From: Psoroptes ovis | Lineage: Eukaryota > Arthropoda > Arachnida > Sarcoptiformes > Psoroptidae | Length of the DNA: 64,000 nt | Reading direction: 5' to 3' | Assembly: GCA_002943765.1 (NCBI GenBank) | Contig: PQWQ01000001.1 | Span: 2,108,001-2,172,000, forward strand | In this document: in pieces, positions 1 to 12,496 of the stretch | How the letters are laid out: the number at the start of each line of letters is the position of its first letter | Numbering within the stretch: position 1 is the stretch's first letter | The notes under the pieces: generated by a model | Told to the model about the DNA's origin: nothing | The model's input: only the letters and a program-made list of their open reading frames with translations | The model's database searches: none | Position numbers and translations under genes: made by a program

Positions 1-3000
1 TAGATTCGTTTCGAATTTTTCCATCGACCAAATTTGCGGAGGTAATTTTTTTCTTTTGACTAAAATAGCCGGTTCTGATACGAAAACACCTTGTTTCAAG
101 CGATTTGGATTGAGATTAGCCGGTGATATTTGTAAAGTGACTTTGAATTCAGTATTTTTTCGCATTTCTTCCGCGATCAAGTTAGCTTCATACGCTAATG
201 TATTTGCATTAGCAATTTCTTCACGTAATTTTGATAAATATATGCGATAATTTTCTTCACGCTCTTTCGATAATTTTTCCAACATTCTTTGTGAATCATA
301 TATGTTGTATGAATTTATATTCAATGATGAACGAGCCATTGAATTATATGTGTTTGATTTATTTAAATTTGATAGTAATGTTGTGCTGCCTGAAAGCGAT
401 GAACCAGCATCTGATTTTGTTTGCCGAAAATTGTTCTGAATGCTTGTAAACATAGCTTTCATATCTGGATTATTCGATGTTAGCATTTCATTCCGTGCAT
501 AATTATAGTCAAAATAATTATTCGTTGAATTATCCATTTGCGATGATTGATCATTGATCGCAGCTGGACAATTGAGGCTAAAGAAATGATTGTTTCCCCA
601 CAATATTCTATCACCATTACGAAGTCTTACACGTTCGAATATACGAATCCCATTGACAAATGTCAAAGATTCATCAATTGGCCACATCCATAATTGATTT
701 TTCGATTTATCAATTTCAATCACTGCATGTTCAGGCATAATGCCGACGCCCGAAAGTTGAATGTCTTGTTCAACCAATGCATCAGGTCGTCCGATCAATG
801 TTTTATCTTTGAGATAATAAACTAACAATGCATTCAGCGATGGATCTGCATTCAAATTGACAAGATAGTAACGATCTTTTTCAACAGCTATTCCGGAACT
901 TTGCACCGAAATGCCCATCTTTTCCAATGCTTGCTGTCTTTCTTGATGTAATTTTTCTGTTTTTCTCAATTTTTCTTCCCATGTTTGTTCCATCTCACGA
1001 ATCAGTTTCTCCGATTCAGCTAACCGCTCTTCAAGATCAGTGTTAACAGTCGCATGCATTAGCTGCTCACGCAATTGTTCAACTTCTTGTCGAAGTTCAC
1101 GTATAATACGATTATTTGGATCCTCATTGATCACTGCATGATTCACGATACGTTTAGCTCGATCAGCATAACGTAATGTTGATAGTGTCTCTTCATAACT
1201 ATCAGCCGATGGACTTATTGTTGATATCATAATTGTTTTTGAATTGCCGCCCAAATTATCTTTCAATAACCAAGTTAACACGGAATCTCGATATGGTACA
1301 AATTGTTCTTTACGATTTCTGCCACTTGCTTGATCAGCTAGTTTAGATATGACAAGACCAAGCGTTGTCAGTGATTTATTGATATTTGAACCTTCTTTTA
1401 GCCGCTCACCGACGGCTCCAGTTTTGATTGCACGTTCACTGCCAGCCAAATCGACTAGACTCATTTTAGAGACACGTTCTCCAACTACATCAGCGGCAGG
1501 ATCATAAATAGAACAGGTTAAGGTTAATGTGAACACTGCATGTGACCGAGATGATTCAGAGTTCATATTTGTTGATGCGACAGTGCGAGATTTGTTTCCT
1601 TCGGCCATTAGACTATCGATTTCCGCGAAAGATGTGACGGCAAGAGTTGATAGACCATCAACATATGGTCCAAGAATGTTGTGTTCACGTACTTTTAACG
1701 AATGTCTTGAGCCGATTGGATCCAGTAGATCATGAACTTTTTCATTATAAATTTCCATATATGATACTTCTAATTTAAAATTCGAATTCGGATCGTTGGC
1801 CGTTAAACTTTGAATACGTTCAAATATTGAATCACATAATCTTGGAATAAGGCCTTTATGTTCTTTTGATGATGAGCCCATCATTGTATAAGATTTCCCT
1901 GAACCAGTTTGTCCATATGCAAATATACATGCATTATAGCCTTGAAATGCTGAATCTAATATGGAAAGTCCTAATTTTTGAAAGATATCTTCTTGATTTG
2001 AATAATTTGAATCATTTGCATTGAATGACCAAAAACAATGATCAAAAGTGAATACCTAGGGAAACAAAACAATAATAGAAATTGATTGATTATAATTTGA
2101 ATAAATTTAAATTGATTAATTTGAACATTATGTTCGAATGCGAAACAATTCATTTCATGGTAATAAATTAAAACAATGATTTACTCAAACATTCATTTAT
2201 CAGACATTCATTATCATATTGATAATCAAATTTATTAGATTATCCCTATCGATCAATCAATCAATCATTCATTTGATTAAAAATTGTACATCAATTTTTT
2301 TTTCCATTATTCGCCGATAAATCATGAATGAATCATGACAAATCATAAATAATGATAATAATGAAAAAATATGCAAATCAAAATTCAATGAAAAACATTT
2401 AAATTGAAACTTATTTATTCTCATTTTCGAAGGTCGACGAATAATTTCAAATTGTGATTTGCCAACGTATTCTTACTCAAAACAAAATGGCCATTGAAGG
2501 GTGATCGTGGTCCATCAAACGATCAATAGAAGATTTCCATTGGCAATTCAGTAAAATCAAAGAGAAAATTGACAAGTTTTTATGCTTCAAATTAGATTTC
2601 AATTAACAGAAAACACATTTGAATTTGAAATTAATTAGGATTTTAACATTTGAAAACACCTGTTTTCAATTGTCAGATTTCTACCAGAAAAAATCTGACA
2701 AACAAACAATGAAAAAACTATAAAAGGGTTAAAAATTATCATTAAAAAATCCAAACAATGAAACAATCAAAGATTGCAAAAAAAGTCAAACAATGGAACA
2801 AATAAATAAATCATTCAAATGGTAAGGAAGTGTTTCCATTTTATTTTCATAAACATAATTTGAATTGGATGTAAAAGTCGTATGTGTGCGAGATTGTCCG
2901 TAAAATTTTGTCGCAATTTTCTCCATGAAACTATAGATTCGATTGCGAACAAAATTTTGGGACAACCGGATAAACCTCAAGTATCCGAAAACAAAATAAT

Positions 3001-6000
3001 GAAAGATGTACAAAAAAGAAGAATGGTTAAATCAAAAAATGAAAAAAAAAGATAAAATCATCATTATCAACAATTGAAATTTGAAGATAATTCAAACAAT
3101 TTTTCAAAATAATGAATTGGTGTGGAAAATGAAATATATTTCACCTGTTTTCATTTTTATTTGTAATTTTACAAAATTACGTGATAATAATAATAATAAT
3201 GGTGATGATGATAATAATAATAACATTCATAGATGGGAAAAAAATTTGGTGCAATTTGGAGCAAAATAAATTATGGTATTAATAATAATAATAACTAACA
3301 AACAACACACATAATCGTGTATTTTTATTGTGATTATGTGATATTTGTGGCCATCTATTATGGCCAATAAATTTATATGGTAAATTTTAATAAATCAAGG
3401 AAGGTTTTTCTTTTGAAAAAAAGTGAATCTTATTATTGTTATTTCACTTTCCATATTTGATTCAATACATGAATTTATTGTGGAATGGTCGGGAGAAATT
3501 ACATGCATTTCAAATTGATGCTCATAGTGCATCATATGGATGCAATTGATGGTGCAAGCAATGGTTCAACAGTGATTGATCAAAAGTAGATCACTAGATT
3601 TTGCGGGAAAAAGTTTTCATTTTTTTTGTTGAAATAAAATTGAATCGTATTGAAGATTAGATTGGAAAAATGATGAAAAAGATGATGCAATTTCAAAAAG
3701 TTTCTCTTTTCATAATAATGATTGAAAAAAACAATTAAAATTCAATTGAAATTGCACATACAAATAATAATGATTATGATGACAATAAGACGTGCACAAA
3801 GTTTTGGATGAATGGAATATTTCATTCAAATGTGACAAATTGTGCACAAAACTTTCATTATTTCGATTTTTTGGCAAAAAAGCTTTTGTTGATCGTTCAT
3901 TCATTCATCCATCAATATATCATTGAACGAATTGACTCATTCAATGGATCAATCATTCAGAAATGATCCATCATTGAATTCAAAATTCACTGAATGAGAA
4001 AAAAAACTATCTTGGATCATTTTATTTATTTTTTCTTCTTATTATTATTTTTAAAAATAATAATAACATTCATCCATTCATTCAATATAACAATGATCAA
4101 ATAATAATAATAATTAAACAATTGATTGGATTGATTTTTCAATTATTTTGTAAAAGGACATTTAATGATTGTTATTATTATTATTATCATCATTTAACTC
4201 ATTCGATTGTTGTTGTCGTTAAGTCATCATAATCAATGCATTACCATTATTGAATCGATTGAACGTATCCATACGTTTTATTGAAGCAATTGATAAATAA
4301 ATATCATTTACTGATATCATTAGTTTTTTAAACATTCATCAATTTGAAATGGTCAATCATGATGACGATCGGCATGATTTGACAATGGTATTGTGAGAAC
4401 AAAACAACGAAAATAAAAAATTTGAAATCGATCAATTCATTTGATACAAATGTGAATACATATTTATTTCCCATTTATTATCGTTAGTTTCTTCTTCTTC
4501 ATCATCATAATCATCGTAAAATAGAAAAATATGCTTAACAAAACACATGAATGAATCAAAATATCCATTACATAATGCAGAAATCGTTAAAAGAGTTGAC
4601 TTACAATGCAAACATTTAATCAATACATGAAAAGTTTTCTTTCATTCATTTTTCCTCAATGAAAATTCGATTAACCTCGTGACACAATGGTTTTTTTTCT
4701 TTCCAAATATCATTAAACTTTTGTAAAATTACTAAATAGTTACGAATGAAATACAATTGAAAAATTTCAAAACGATTTAGGTTGTCCAAAAAATTATGTG
4801 TCAATTTCGCAAAAAAAGACATTTTCATTGATTCATCGTTCAGACCAGATCAAAAGAACAAAAATTTTTTGGGACAGCTCGTTACAGTTTTTGAAAATTT
4901 CGAAAGAAACAAACGACAACGAGAAAGACTAACAATAATGGTAACACCAACAACAACAAACAATCATACAACGATAACAAACAATCATTCACCTGTTGAA
5001 TGTTGGACCTATTTTTTTTCATTTTTAATCTATTTTTAAATCAATTTAACAGTTTTCAATCTATTTTTTCTATTTCATTACATTCAATCTTAATGAATTT
5101 ATTTGATCATATACTAATGGAAAATTGATCATCCTCAATTGATGATGATGATGATGATATAATGATCAATATTATTATTATTAAAAATAAATCAAAATGA
5201 AATAAACAATTGAAAATATATGGATTCATTCATAATTATTTTCAATAATAATTAAAAATAATAAATTGTAATCATTATTTTCATCATTATTATTATCATT
5301 CATTATCGTTATTCACCGAATCCAATAGTTCATACATTGATATTTCACATATGATTTAATTAAGGCAAACAAACAAGAAATATCTGAGATAATAATAATA
5401 CATGGAAATCATTCAACTGTAACAAAAATAATCAAACAAATAATAATAATAATAATAATGATCATTAAATTTCCATTCAAAACAGTTCATTTACATATGA
5501 AAATAAATAGAAATATAAATATATTTTTATATTGAATTATCAATTTACAATACTCAATAATTGTAATGTTGTGTGATTACAATTAAAGGAATATAATAAA
5601 TTTTAATTTGAATCGAATGAATGATGATTTGAATGAAATGAAATAATTTTAATCCTTTGATTTCAATCTCAGATTTCATTATTTCAATTCTTTTTCAAAT
5701 CTATGATGAGATATAATTGTTTCAAGATAATCATCAATTTTTATATAAATTTTTAATTCAATCATGATTTCAATTTAATTTTTCATTTTTGATCCTTTCA
5801 ATTTATTCAATTGTTCAATTTATGGATGGAAAACATTTTTTGTCTAACATTTGTCAAACGACTAACAACAAACACGACATCATAATGATGATAATTTGTT
5901 TATTTTTTGGAAGGGGAAGAGAAATTTCCAGTTTAATCGGTTAAAATATGAAAGATTTCCCCCCTCTGAGACAATAATTCAATGTGGCCATTGAATGATG

Positions 6001-8312
6001 ATAATTCATCATAATCAACGATTTAATTTAATTTTAATATCTAGATTTAACTTACTTTCGGTGGCCTTAATGTCGTATTATTTTGTTGTTGTTGTTGTTG
6101 TTGCTGTTGCTGATGATGCGGCGATGATGATGATAACGATAACGATCCTTTCGACGACAGAGCATTATTTGTCAAATGATTTGTTTGTGTTAGATTATTA
6201 TTATTCGATTGTTGTGCTTGTTGTTGTTGATGCTGCGGCGGTAAAGAATGTAATATAATTGTTTGATCATTTTTTACTTCAACAATACATTTTGTGTCCA
6301 ATTCAATTTCTATTTTATTTGGAAAAATAAAAAAATGAAGAAATAAATAAATCATTGAAATGAATCAAAATGGTCAAATGACAAAATGATAAAATTTTCC
6401 CGAAAAAAAATTAAAATATTGTCCAGCATTTATCCATCATCCGAACACACTGAGAAATTTGGATAATCCTATCCATGTTGGATGAATAATCATTGGATCA
6501 AGAAATTCAATGAAAAAAATTTGAACATTTGTAAACAAACAGACAAATACAAATACAAACAAAATAAACAGACTGTATATGAATGTACGAATCTCCTAAG
6601 ATTTATGATGTCAATCCCTATGTTTACAATCCATCAACAATACGTATAATTAGAACATTTGTACATAATTTGAAATTGTTCAAAGATTTGAATAAATGAT
6701 GAAAAATAATAATAATTTCCTATTCATTATTATTATTTTGATTATTTAAAAAATGTGGTTTCGCTTCTTACAAATTAAATATAAGGAAAAAATTATCAAC
6801 AAAAATATATGAATACAAACAAAATGTAATCTGATTATCTATCTATTATTTATGTATTATTCAAATGACATTTAAACAACGACAACAGCATGCAAGCAAC
6901 ATTCAAACAACATGCAAACAGAAATTATGTAACAATTATGTTTCAAATTTTTGAAAATCATTTTCCAGTGATTCATTCATTCATTCGTTCATTTTCTTAT
7001 TCTTCGTAATCTTTAATGCATGAAACAATTAAAAATTACGGCAGCAGCAAATAAGAAGGAGGAAAAATAAATAAACAATATAAATACAAAAAATTAAATA
7101 AAGATAATAATTTGCTATGGTAAATAAATAAATGAATGAATGATGATGGAAATAATGATAATAATAATTTTTTTTATTTGAAAAAATTACATTTCCTTTG
7201 CCGAGTGAGTGAATGGAAATATTTTGAATATTTTTTCCAGATTTTTTTAGTTTATATCCAAGACTTCTTTGAATATTTTCTGGTTCATTTTGTTTTTCAA
7301 GGAAAATATTCAAAGAAAATATCCGAAAAATGTTACATTTGATGTATGTTTGATAAAAGATTTAAAGGTTTTCATGTTTTTCTGTTTCGTTTTTTGTTTT
7401 GAATTCAAAATTTCATTTGAACCAAAATAAATAATTATAAATTCAATTAATGAATGAATGAATAATGCGAATGAATGGATAAAGTGAATGAATGGAAACG
7501 TTTTCAAGCGAATCGAACCATAATTCCTTTGTATAATATTATTATAATTGTTATCATTATAATAATCATAAAAAAATTAAAACTAACAATGAAAAAATGG
7601 CTCTAAAAAATAATTTACATCTAAATAAATGAACAAATATAGAAAAATGAATTCATTCATACACACATATACCTATGTAGAACATATGATAATGGTAATG
7701 GTAATAATATTGATAATATTAATGACCATTTTGCATTTTTTTTTTTTTTTGTATTTTTCAATCCACTTCTACACCAAGGACAAATCATTATTATTAAGCA
7801 TTATAATTATGATGGTAAACAATGATAATTATAAGTAAAGTACTAATAATAACAAATAATCATAATAAAATTTCAATATCTTACGATTTTTAATTTGTAT
7901 AATTTGTAAAGTTAGTTTTTTTTCGCTTTCAAATTTCCTTCAAATTTCGGAATCGTTTTAATGTGAATTGAAATTATTATTGTCAATCTTATAGGAATAA
8001 GATATTGAACAAATCAACACAACAAACAAGAGATCAACACAACAAAATTTCAGCTGAACAGATTAACCAAACATGCGTTTGGAATAGATTTTCCTTGAAT
8101 CAATGATAGTTTGAATGTCATAAAAATTGAAATATTTTTACCAAAGAACGTCAATTAAACTCACCACGACGACTAAATGGCCGTACACGTACGGCTACCT
8201 TTACTTTATCCGTTGTATTATTAATATTGCTTTGATTATTGGCCATATTTAAATTTAACATTGTTGATTGATTTTGATGATCATCATTGTTATTATCTTT
8301 GCTGAATGTCAT
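1..8312 (-). CDS. KIF13: Kinesin-3 motor, KIF13/Khc-73 type (5' part; continues beyond left edge)
   Basis: Plus-end-directed microtubule motor for vesicle transport. Three coding exons are visible: 8165-8312 (49 codons plus one base), 6056-6309 and 2055 down to at least 1; phases join without a break. The first exon ends with VKVAVRVRPFSRR, the classic start of the kinesin motor. Exon 3 carries the P-loop GQTGSGKS (about residue 180), the switch region SSRSHAVF, the LVDLAGSER switch II motif and the neck after YADRAKRIVN. A kinesin-3 FHA domain follows at roughly residues 520-630; its start, VNLNADPSLNALLVYYLKD, is the KIF13 signature. The region after that (AILVKRKK, IWSMEK) also matches KIF13. 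An unusual Gln/Asn/Ser-rich insertion of about 60 residues sits in exon 2, within the motor. The start at 8312 is the only ATG in frame before the motor. Family identity is near certain; the split between KIF13 and other kinesin-3 types rests on the FHA motif. Confidence 0.93.
2651..2700. repeat. Two adjacent perfect stem-loops
   Basis: TGAAAACA-CC-TGTTTTCA (2651-2668) is an 8-bp perfect inverted repeat with a 2-base loop. Two bases later TGTCAGATTT...AAATCTGACA (2671-2700) is a 10-bp perfect inverted repeat with a 10-base loop. Both lie in the kinesin intron. The function is unknown. Confidence 0.5.
2892..2967. repeat. 76-bp near-perfect palindrome (mini inverted-repeat element or hairpin)
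   Basis: Left arm GATTGTCCGTAAAATTTTG and right arm ending CAAAATTTTGGGACAACC are reverse complements over about 27 bp, with one bulge on each side and two wobble pairs, around a loop of roughly 22 bases. The arm motif TTGTCC followed by an A/T run recurs at both ends of the element at 4778-4884. It may be an internally deleted Tc1/mariner-like MITE or a hairpin RNA gene in the kinesin intron. Confidence 0.6.
4778..4884. mobile_element. MITE-like element with TTGTCC-type inverted repeats
   Basis: The left end TAGGTTGTCCAAAAAATT and the right end AATTTTTTGGGACAGCTCG are inverted repeats of about 15 bp with one indel, and TA dinucleotides flank both sides (4778-4779 and 4883-4884). Tc1/mariner superfamily elements insert at TA. 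The interior of about 70 bp has no coding potential. The ends resemble those of the palindrome at 2892-2967, suggesting one small family. Confidence 0.45.
6310..8164 (-). other. Large intron 1 of the kinesin gene
   Basis: A 1.85-kb intron between the exon encoding the N-terminus plus first motor strand and the exon with the poly-Gln insertion. It has a GTGAGT donor and an AAATAG acceptor on the minus strand. Its content is low-complexity A/T with TTATT and ATGA runs. I saw no coding signal or structured RNA in it. Confidence 0.8.
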
Positions 8313-10596
8313 TTTATTTTTAAGAAAACATTATTTCTTCATAACAATTATATTTGAATTCAATATTACATAAAACAATTATGTTGATTAATTGATATGC
8401 AATGTAAATGATTAAACAAAACTCAATTTAAAAAGAAAATTAAAATTTAAAATTTAAAAATAAATAGTGCATTATATCAATTTATTCATTTATTGTAAAA
8501 TTTACATAAATGATTTATGATGACTAATAATAATAAAATGATGATTAAATACAGTTATGATTTAATGAAAATGTTGACATGAATTTGACTAATGCATGTC
8601 ATATGACATATATTTGATATGATAAATAAAGGTTATTGCTTAAATCGTTCCAAATAAAAAAAAATAAACCAGATATGAACATAAAACCATTGAATATGGG
8701 ATCATGTGTAACACAGAATAAAAATAACAAATGATTGTAATGATAAAATCTTATTTGCATAATCTTATATTCACTGATTTAAATGTTTTAGAATGGTTAA
8801 TTCCGTTGTTGTTGATTGTTGATGGGTTTATAATAATCAAACATGAGCCATATGCTTTATCTATGCCTCGCAATTTTAAAACATTATTATGAAAATTAGC
8901 TTAATGATGACAGAATTGCTGATAACATGGTTGTCATTGTTCATTTGATGATGAAAACGATTATGATGATGATGACAATAATCATTAAAATGCATGTCCA
9001 ACTCTTCCATGATTATTGTAGTGCTGTTTACTTTAATTTTTCTAGATAATATTCAATTAAAATATTGAAATTTCGGTATTTTATTGAATTATTGAAACAA
9101 AATTGAGACAAAAAATCTTATAATAAAAACACAAATCAATTAGACCTAGATCATTCGATGATTGATTTTTCAATCAATCATTCAATCGATGATTGTTCGA
9201 AATACTGATTCATACATTATGGTAAATATCATTCACATTAACATGAATCGTCACTATCGAAATAAATAAATTGAATTTAATCAATTTGAATTGAAACGTT
9301 TTTCGTTGACAACAAAATTTTTCAATTAAAAAATATGAAAACACAGAAATCAAACATATAGATAAAACGTATGAGTTGTAAAAAAAATCACTTAAAATCC
9401 ATTAAAAAAAATTGTAATTTCATTCTATAGATCACACAACGAAACAGCTACATTATCATCAGCAATCATTGTAATCAACATTTTATTGTATAAACATATG
9501 GATGTCAAAGATATGAATACATGTGTATTTCTATTCATTTTCAATATTGATAATCATTGAATAAATAAAAAGCAATCATCAACACTAATAATCATCACAT
9601 CAAATTACCAAGACGACAATTTGAAATAAAAATAAAATAAAACTAAAATATGTGTTGATATTGTAATGACAAATGAAATCACTAATAATAAAATCAATAT
9701 AAAATCAAATTATTGAAATCAAGTTAATCGATTGAAAAACACACTTTAAAATATTGTTGATAATCAAACCTCGTTGATTTCAATATTTTTCCAATATCGA
9801 TTTTGGAGAAAATTCAATTTCGATATTATTTTTGAATGATGATACTCTTTGAAGCAAATGTTTGAAAAAATTTTCCTTAATATACGCCGAATGATTGAAA
9901 GAAAAACATGGACACACACGATATGCACATCTTATTGCGTTTCATATGCATTTCATTTATATGAAACCTTTGTGTTTTTATTGTTGTTTTTTCTGAATGA
10001 ATGAACGAATGAACGATACTAATGATAATAACAACCATTAAAATAACAATAAACAACCTGTTGCTGCTAGCTAGTTGATGCACATGTATGTTCTTGCAAC
10101 AAGCATTTTTTGGATGTGCTTGAATTCATATTGAAATCTCAATTGTTTATCGTGTGTCTCGGTTCTCGCCATACAAATATATTCATTTTACATTTTTTTT
10201 GTTTCGATTGACGATTTGAACTTAAAAAAAAGAGACAAATGTTCGGGAATTTTTTTTCGAATTTTTGCCATTAAAGAGAAAAGATTTCAAAGAGAAATTG
10301 AATGAATTTTTATGAATTTAAAATAAAATCATTTATTCTAAATAAATAAACAAATGAATGCATAAACATTGAATAAATAACAATTTTCTACAAACAATCA
10401 GAATAATAAAATGTAAAAAAATAATGCAGGTGAAATTAATTAAAAAATTTTAAAATTAAAAAAATTGTAATTCAACGAAACAATCATATATTTAGCAGAC
10501 ATCATATGGATATATCTGTGTGACATCTTAATAATGTTTGAGGAAAATTATGATACGAATAATTAAAATTTAATCATATTTGCTCATAAATTCAAA
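8313..10596. other. Gene-poor interval upstream of the kinesin gene
   Basis: About 2.3 kb of A/T-rich sequence. It probably holds the kinesin 5' UTR and promoter and the 3' flank of the broken gene at 10597. Simple repeats of ATGA, AATAA and CAATCATT types are present. No open frame shows a domain or a consistent splice pattern. Confidence 0.6.
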
Positions 10597-12047
10597 TTAT
10601 TCATTCAGTTTTTTGTTGTCCATTTCTTCAGCTTCATATATAGATACACTGGGATTAACAATAATTCCATTATCCCAAACGGTAATCTTATCTGATGAAA
10701 AACAATCGTTTTCTTTCAAACCTAATATAAAATCATAACCATTCGCATCATTCATCAGGGGTAATAATGTTTGCGATTGACAACATAATTGTCAAATAAT
10801 GTTTCATCAATATTTTCTGTATTGGTAGCCGATTGCCATTATTCATTTTGTTGATCAATGGATCACATATACTTATTGAATCAGCCAACAGAATACCAGA
10901 TGATAATAATTGAAATGAACGTATAAATGCTTCATTCAATTTAATTTGTTTTTTACAATTATGATAATTAGTATTACAAGTCAAACAATAATTCAATAAT
11001 ATCTTCAATGTCCATTCATTATTCTCTTCATTGAATAATTGAAAAATTTGAAAACGTTTTCGAATATCTTTATATATGCGTAACAATTTACCAAGATTAT
11101 TTGTGGCAATATTTTGGAACCAATAAAATTTTTGTAATTGATTCCATCGATTTCGAATGATGGTGACATCCTACGATCGATGATTCTAAAGAAGCAACTT
11201 GATTTATGGAATTTTTCGATGTAAACATTTTTGTCTATTTGTCAAACCAATTGATATTCGTGCAAATATGTTTATCGATTTATCACTATTCTTAATTAAG
11301 AATTGAGCATTTTGAATATCGGATGAATATAATACAAAATCACTGTTTTCAAATTGATCTGCTAAAATCAATTTAATTGATGTAATGTAATCAAAAAATA
11401 AATATTGTTCATCGAATAAAGCTATAAAATCGATCACATATGGTTCATTACATAACTTAAGTCCCGATAGGGATTTGACAAGACTGCTGACAGGGCACGG
11501 CTGATGTGACCATACGACTAGCACCCTTGTGATAACGGAACAAGGGTTATCTTGCTTGTTCTTCATCATCATCATCATATAGTTCATTTTTTCTGGCTGT
11601 TTTATCAAAACATTTTTCCTATTAGAACCAATCGTTTCAATTTTGGAAAATTTTATAGTCCTTTCTTTATCATCATCACTGTCAAAAGTTTTTATTTGGA
11701 TTGAATTCAATAATTCAAGGATATTTTGTACAAATTTTCGAATTTTTTCATATTCATCGCTGCCTTCATTTGAATAGAATGATATTTGTTTGTCACGCTG
11801 AAGTAGTTTCTTTTAGGGCGAAAAATACAATTTAATCAATTTGAAATAAGAAAATGTGAAAACAAACCTCTAATAATAATTTTGATAAATGGTAATAATC
11901 ATGGTTCACAATTGGAAGTAAATTTCTCAAATAAAAATGATCCAATACATATATTTGTTAAGTATAATTGTGTTTTGATATATTTTCATAATCAGTGATG
12001 GTATCATTAGTAGTAATCTTATTATCATCACACTTATTATCATCCAT
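10597..12047 (-). pseudogene. Unrecognised protein gene with disrupted reading frame
   Basis: Coding-like sequence runs on the minus strand, but one frame cannot be kept. An ATG at 12045-12047 opens MDDNKCDDNK, then meets an in-frame TAA about 29 codons later. The same frame continues with YVLDHFYLRNLLPIVNHDYY to a GTTTGT donor near 11866, and resumes after an AG near 11815 with KLLQRDKQISFYSNEG. It stays open to about 11204, including RVLVVWSHQPCP. A further segment (about 11176-10845) may follow a short intron and includes FIRSFQLLSSGILLADS. The most protein-like continuation then needs two successive -1 shifts, near 10843 and 10790, to reach NGYDFILGLKENDCFSSDK and a stop at 10597. No family was recognised; the RVLVVWSHQPC stretch faintly recalls the MERIT40/vWA type. 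It may be a recent pseudogene, an assembly error or a gene with unusual splicing. Confidence 0.4.
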
Positions 12048-12417
12048 TCAAATTAGGAAAATGAAAATTTTTAAACGTCAAAATTTTAAAAAAACAAAAA
12101 AGTTTCTGGCAATTTCCAGCTATGTTGACCATCAAGGTTAAAATATGTACTCATTTTAAAAAAAATTCTCAGACTTTTTCAAATTAAATTTTGACATTAT
12201 GAGATAATTTGTTTATGGAAAATTTATTTGTCGATAAAATTTATCAAATTATCAACGAATTTTTCAATGACGAATGGAAAATTTATCTACTAATTGATAA
12301 TAAAATTATCACACGACAAAATATAAGTCATGGGTCATTTTTTTCATGTTTAACAAAATCAAATGACCTATGATTAATGCATATCACGATAAAATAGCTG
12401 AACGAAATGAAAATTAG

Positions 12418-12425
12418 TATTTAAA
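12418..12425 (+). promoter_or_regulatory. Candidate TATA box of the Gly/Tyr-rich peptide gene
   Basis: TATTTAAA lies 71 bp before the start codon, which would place transcription start near 12450 and give a 5' UTR of about 45 bases. The fit to a strongly expressed short secreted-peptide gene is good. This is inference from spacing only. Confidence 0.4.
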
Positions 12426-12496
12426 CTGACACAACAATACATTAAAATAAGCGTTCATTTAATATTCAAAATTCACCAGTTTTTTCAAAATCAATT

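Larger units (their letters stand above)
2056..6055 (-). other. Large intron 2 of the kinesin gene
   Basis: A 4-kb intron, unusually long for this window, where most introns are under 130 bp. On the minus strand it begins GTAAGT and ends CCCTAG before the codon for Val of VFTFDHCFW. It contains A/T-rich simple repeats (TAA, GAT and CAATCATT types), two short palindromic mobile-element-like sequences (2892-2967 and 4778-4884) and a pair of stem-loops (2651-2700). Open frames inside it are short and show no domain. Confidence 0.85.

Noticed and set aside
2786..3013. 75-codon minus-strand frame that spans the palindrome at 2892-2967
   Set aside because: Its content follows from the inverted repeat and A/T-rich flanks; no transposase or other domain is present.
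5995..6258. Plus-strand frame rich in Val and Met over the poly-Gln exon
   Set aside because: It is the antisense reading of the CAG/CAA-rich kinesin exon; the minus strand has kinesin homology and matched splice sites.
10597..11090. Idea that the broken gene is a TCP-1/CCT-like chaperonin
   Set aside because: A faint resemblance at the C-terminal part was not supported by any ATP-binding or family motif elsewhere.
11400..11560. Idea that the broken gene is BABAM1/MERIT40
   Set aside because: Only one stretch (VLVVWSHQPC, then PYVIDF) is similar; the flanking parts do not match, so I left it unnamed.
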